Below, one piece after another: positions 47,742-48,914 of a stretch of 48,914 nt of DNA. How positions within the stretch are numbered: position 1 is the stretch's first letter; the number at the start of each line of letters is the position of its first letter. Source of the DNA: Acidimicrobiia bacterium (GTDB lineage: Bacteria > Actinomycetota > Acidimicrobiia > Acidimicrobiales > Poriferisodalaceae). Below the pieces are notes generated by a model. The model saw nothing but the letters and a program-made list of their open reading frames with translations, did not search any database and was not told where the DNA came from. The position numbers and the translations under genes were made by a program. The stretch is from NCBI GenBank assembly GCA_022820925.1, contig JAJEEO010000013.1, positions 1 through 48,914 of the forward strand. The letters run 5' to 3'.

Positions 47742-47859
47742 GCCCCGATCGTAACGGTGGCACTCGGGACGGCAGCCGACAGAATTGCCCGCTGCCGGCC
47801 GTATCTGGGTCGGCGCAACCGGCGTGGGGTCGGCGGGCACCGGCAGCCGCCTGCGCCAA

Positions 47860-47883
47860 TACGTGACAGTGGTACGTGACAGT
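47860..47883 (+). promoter_or_regulatory. 11-bp direct repeat before the biotin carboxylase start
   Basis: TACGTGACAGT occurs at 47860-47870 and again at 47873-47883, a 13-base period. It ends 13 bases before the GTG start, so a bound protein would block initiation. GTGACAG also resembles a -35 element. The birA promoter is in the same 155-base gap. Confidence 0.5.
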
Positions 47884-47896
47884 TAGGAACTCATTC

Positions 47897-48914
47897 GTGT
47901 TCAGCAAGCTCCTCATTGCCAACCGAGGTGAGATCGCGGTACGCGTCATCAGGGCCTGCCGTGAGCTGGGCATCGGCACCGTCGCCGTGTACAGCGAACT
48001 CGACCGCAATGCGATGCACGTGCGGCTGGCTGACGAGGCGTTCGCGCTCGGCGGGCAGACTGCCGCCGAGAGCTACCTCAATACCGAGGCCATTCTCGAT
48101 GTGATCGAGCGCAGCGGGGCTGACGCGGTGCATCCCGGCTACGGCTTCTATTCGGAGAATGCCGACTTCGCCCGGTCGATCACTTCGAAGGGCGTCACCT
48201 TCGTGGGGCCGCCGCCCGAGGCCATCGAGGTCATGGGCGACAAGATCTCCGCTCGCCTCGCCGCCGAGCGCTCGGGCGTTGCGGGCGTGCCGGGCACCAC
48301 CGAGGTCATCACCTCGACCGACGATGTCGCAGCCTTCGGCGACGCTCACGGCTACCCCATCGCCATCAAGGCGGCCTACGGGGGCGGAGGCCGCGGCATG
48401 AAGGTGGTGAGCGGGCCCGACGAGATCGAAGCGGCGCTGTCGTCCGCGCAGCGTGAAGCCGAGGCGTTCTTCGGCCGCGGCGAGTGCTACATGGAGCGCT
48501 ACCTCACGTGGCCGCGCCACATCGAGATGCAGGTCATCGCCGATCACCACGGCAATGCCGTGTGGCTGGGCGAGCGTGACTGCTCCGCCCAGCGCCGGCA
48601 CCAGAAGCTGGTGGAGGAGAGCCCCGCGCCGGCGCTCGAGGACGAGGTCCGCACGGCGATGGGAGAGGCGGCAGTGGCGGTGGCACGCGGCTGCGACTAC
48701 ACGAACGCGGGCACCGTGGAGTTTCTCTACCAGGACGGCGAGTTCTTCTACCTCGAGATGAACACCCGCCTGCAGGTGGAGCACCCGGTCACCGAGATGG
48801 TGACCGGGATCGACCTGGTGAGCGAGCATATCCGGGTGGCTGCGGGTGAGACGCTGTCGTTCATCCAGGCAGACATCGCGTCTGTCGGCCACGCCATCGA
48901 GGCACGCATCAACG
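47897..48914 (+). CDS. accC: Biotin carboxylase (acyl-CoA carboxylase alpha subunit), 3' end outside the window
   Basis: The first 339 codons of an ATP-grasp biotin carboxylase, open to the right edge. It carboxylates biotin on the carrier domain with ATP and bicarbonate, the first step of acetyl- or propionyl-CoA carboxylation. [20 protein letters not shown] is the N-terminal motif; [14 protein letters not shown] is the ATP-binding glycine loop, [20 protein letters not shown] and [15 protein letters not shown] hold the catalytic and metal-binding residues. The GTG start has TTAGGA nine bases before it. Whether a C-terminal biotin carrier domain is fused, as in actinobacterial AccA proteins, cannot be seen. 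It is divergent from birA. Confidence 0.95.
   Translation, partial: MFSKLLIANRGEIAVRVIRACRELGIGTVAVYSELDRNAMHVRLADEAFALGGQTAAESYLNTEAILDVIERSGADAVHPGYGFYSENADFARSITSKGVTFVGPPPEAIEVMGDKISARLAAERSGVAGVPGTTEVITSTDDVAAFGDAHGYPIAIKAAYGGGGRGMKVVSGPDEIEAALSSAQREAEAFFGRGECYMERYLTWPRHIEMQVIADHHGNAVWLGERDCSAQRRHQKLVEESPAPALEDEVRTAMGEAAVAVARGCDYTNAGTVEFLYQDGEFFYLEMNTRLQVEHPVTEMVTGIDLVSEHIRVAAGETLSFIQADIASVGHAIEARIN

Overview
The window is about 49 kb of GC-rich, densely coded bacterial chromosome, and no stretch longer than about 250 bases lacks a gene. The gene content points to Actinomycetota, most likely class Acidimicrobiia (inference). Supporting signs are the ordered block comF-hpf-secA-prfB-ftsE-ftsX, F420 biosynthesis (cofD, cofE), an LpdA-type quinone reductase, a MoeZ-like protein, an extracellular protein with six GYWL-type repeats, a CW_binding_2 protein, many GTG starts and frequent 4-bp start/stop overlaps.

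Layout. 1-66: the 22-codon N-terminus of an IS630-type transposase running off the left edge. 154-4724: an accessory lipid/transport set (acyl-CoA dehydrogenase, small zincin-like protease, EthD-domain protein, MFS transporter, crotonase). 4833-12078 (minus): divergent cell-division, translation and secretion genes ftsX, ftsE, prfB, secA, hpf, comF. 12128-16326 (minus): ahcY, a PGI/PMI-type isomerase, a Trm112-like protein and phosphomannomutase. 16576-18156: a KamA-family radical SAM protein of mosaic base composition. 18162-31253: large envelope genes (a GT-C/GT2 fusion, a GT2-membrane protein coupled to a DUF5719-like protein, a SpoIID protein) with ftsH and a thioredoxin-like gene between them. 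31394-40803: gmd, a CW_binding_2 protein coupled to cofD, cofE, manC, a His-rich membrane protein, ugd and an LCP ligase. 40800-48914: lpdA, moeZ-like, sir2, an unknown gene with an AT-rich promoter, leucyl aminopeptidase, biotin ligase and a biotin carboxylase cut by the right edge.

How the genes work together. The PGI/PMI isomerase, ManB, ManC and Gmd form a route from fructose-6-phosphate to GDP-4-keto-6-deoxymannose. Ugd supplies UDP-glucuronate. The glycosyltransferases and the LCP protein could use these sugars to build and attach an envelope glycan. BirA and the biotin carboxylase are divergent neighbours and functionally linked. lpdA-LCP-ugd is a translationally coupled trio.

The most unusual signals are: the within-gene composition switch in the KamA gene and its missing PLP loop; a 34-bp-core repeat placed at the stop codons of two genes; a three-unit 30-bp palindrome array that contains the ugd stop codon, next to a perfect 17-bp inverted repeat; the 28% GC divergent promoter in front of an unrecognised protein; and an 11-bp direct repeat just before the biotin carboxylase start. 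I found no CRISPR array, tRNA, rRNA or clearly identifiable new defence or secondary-metabolite system.
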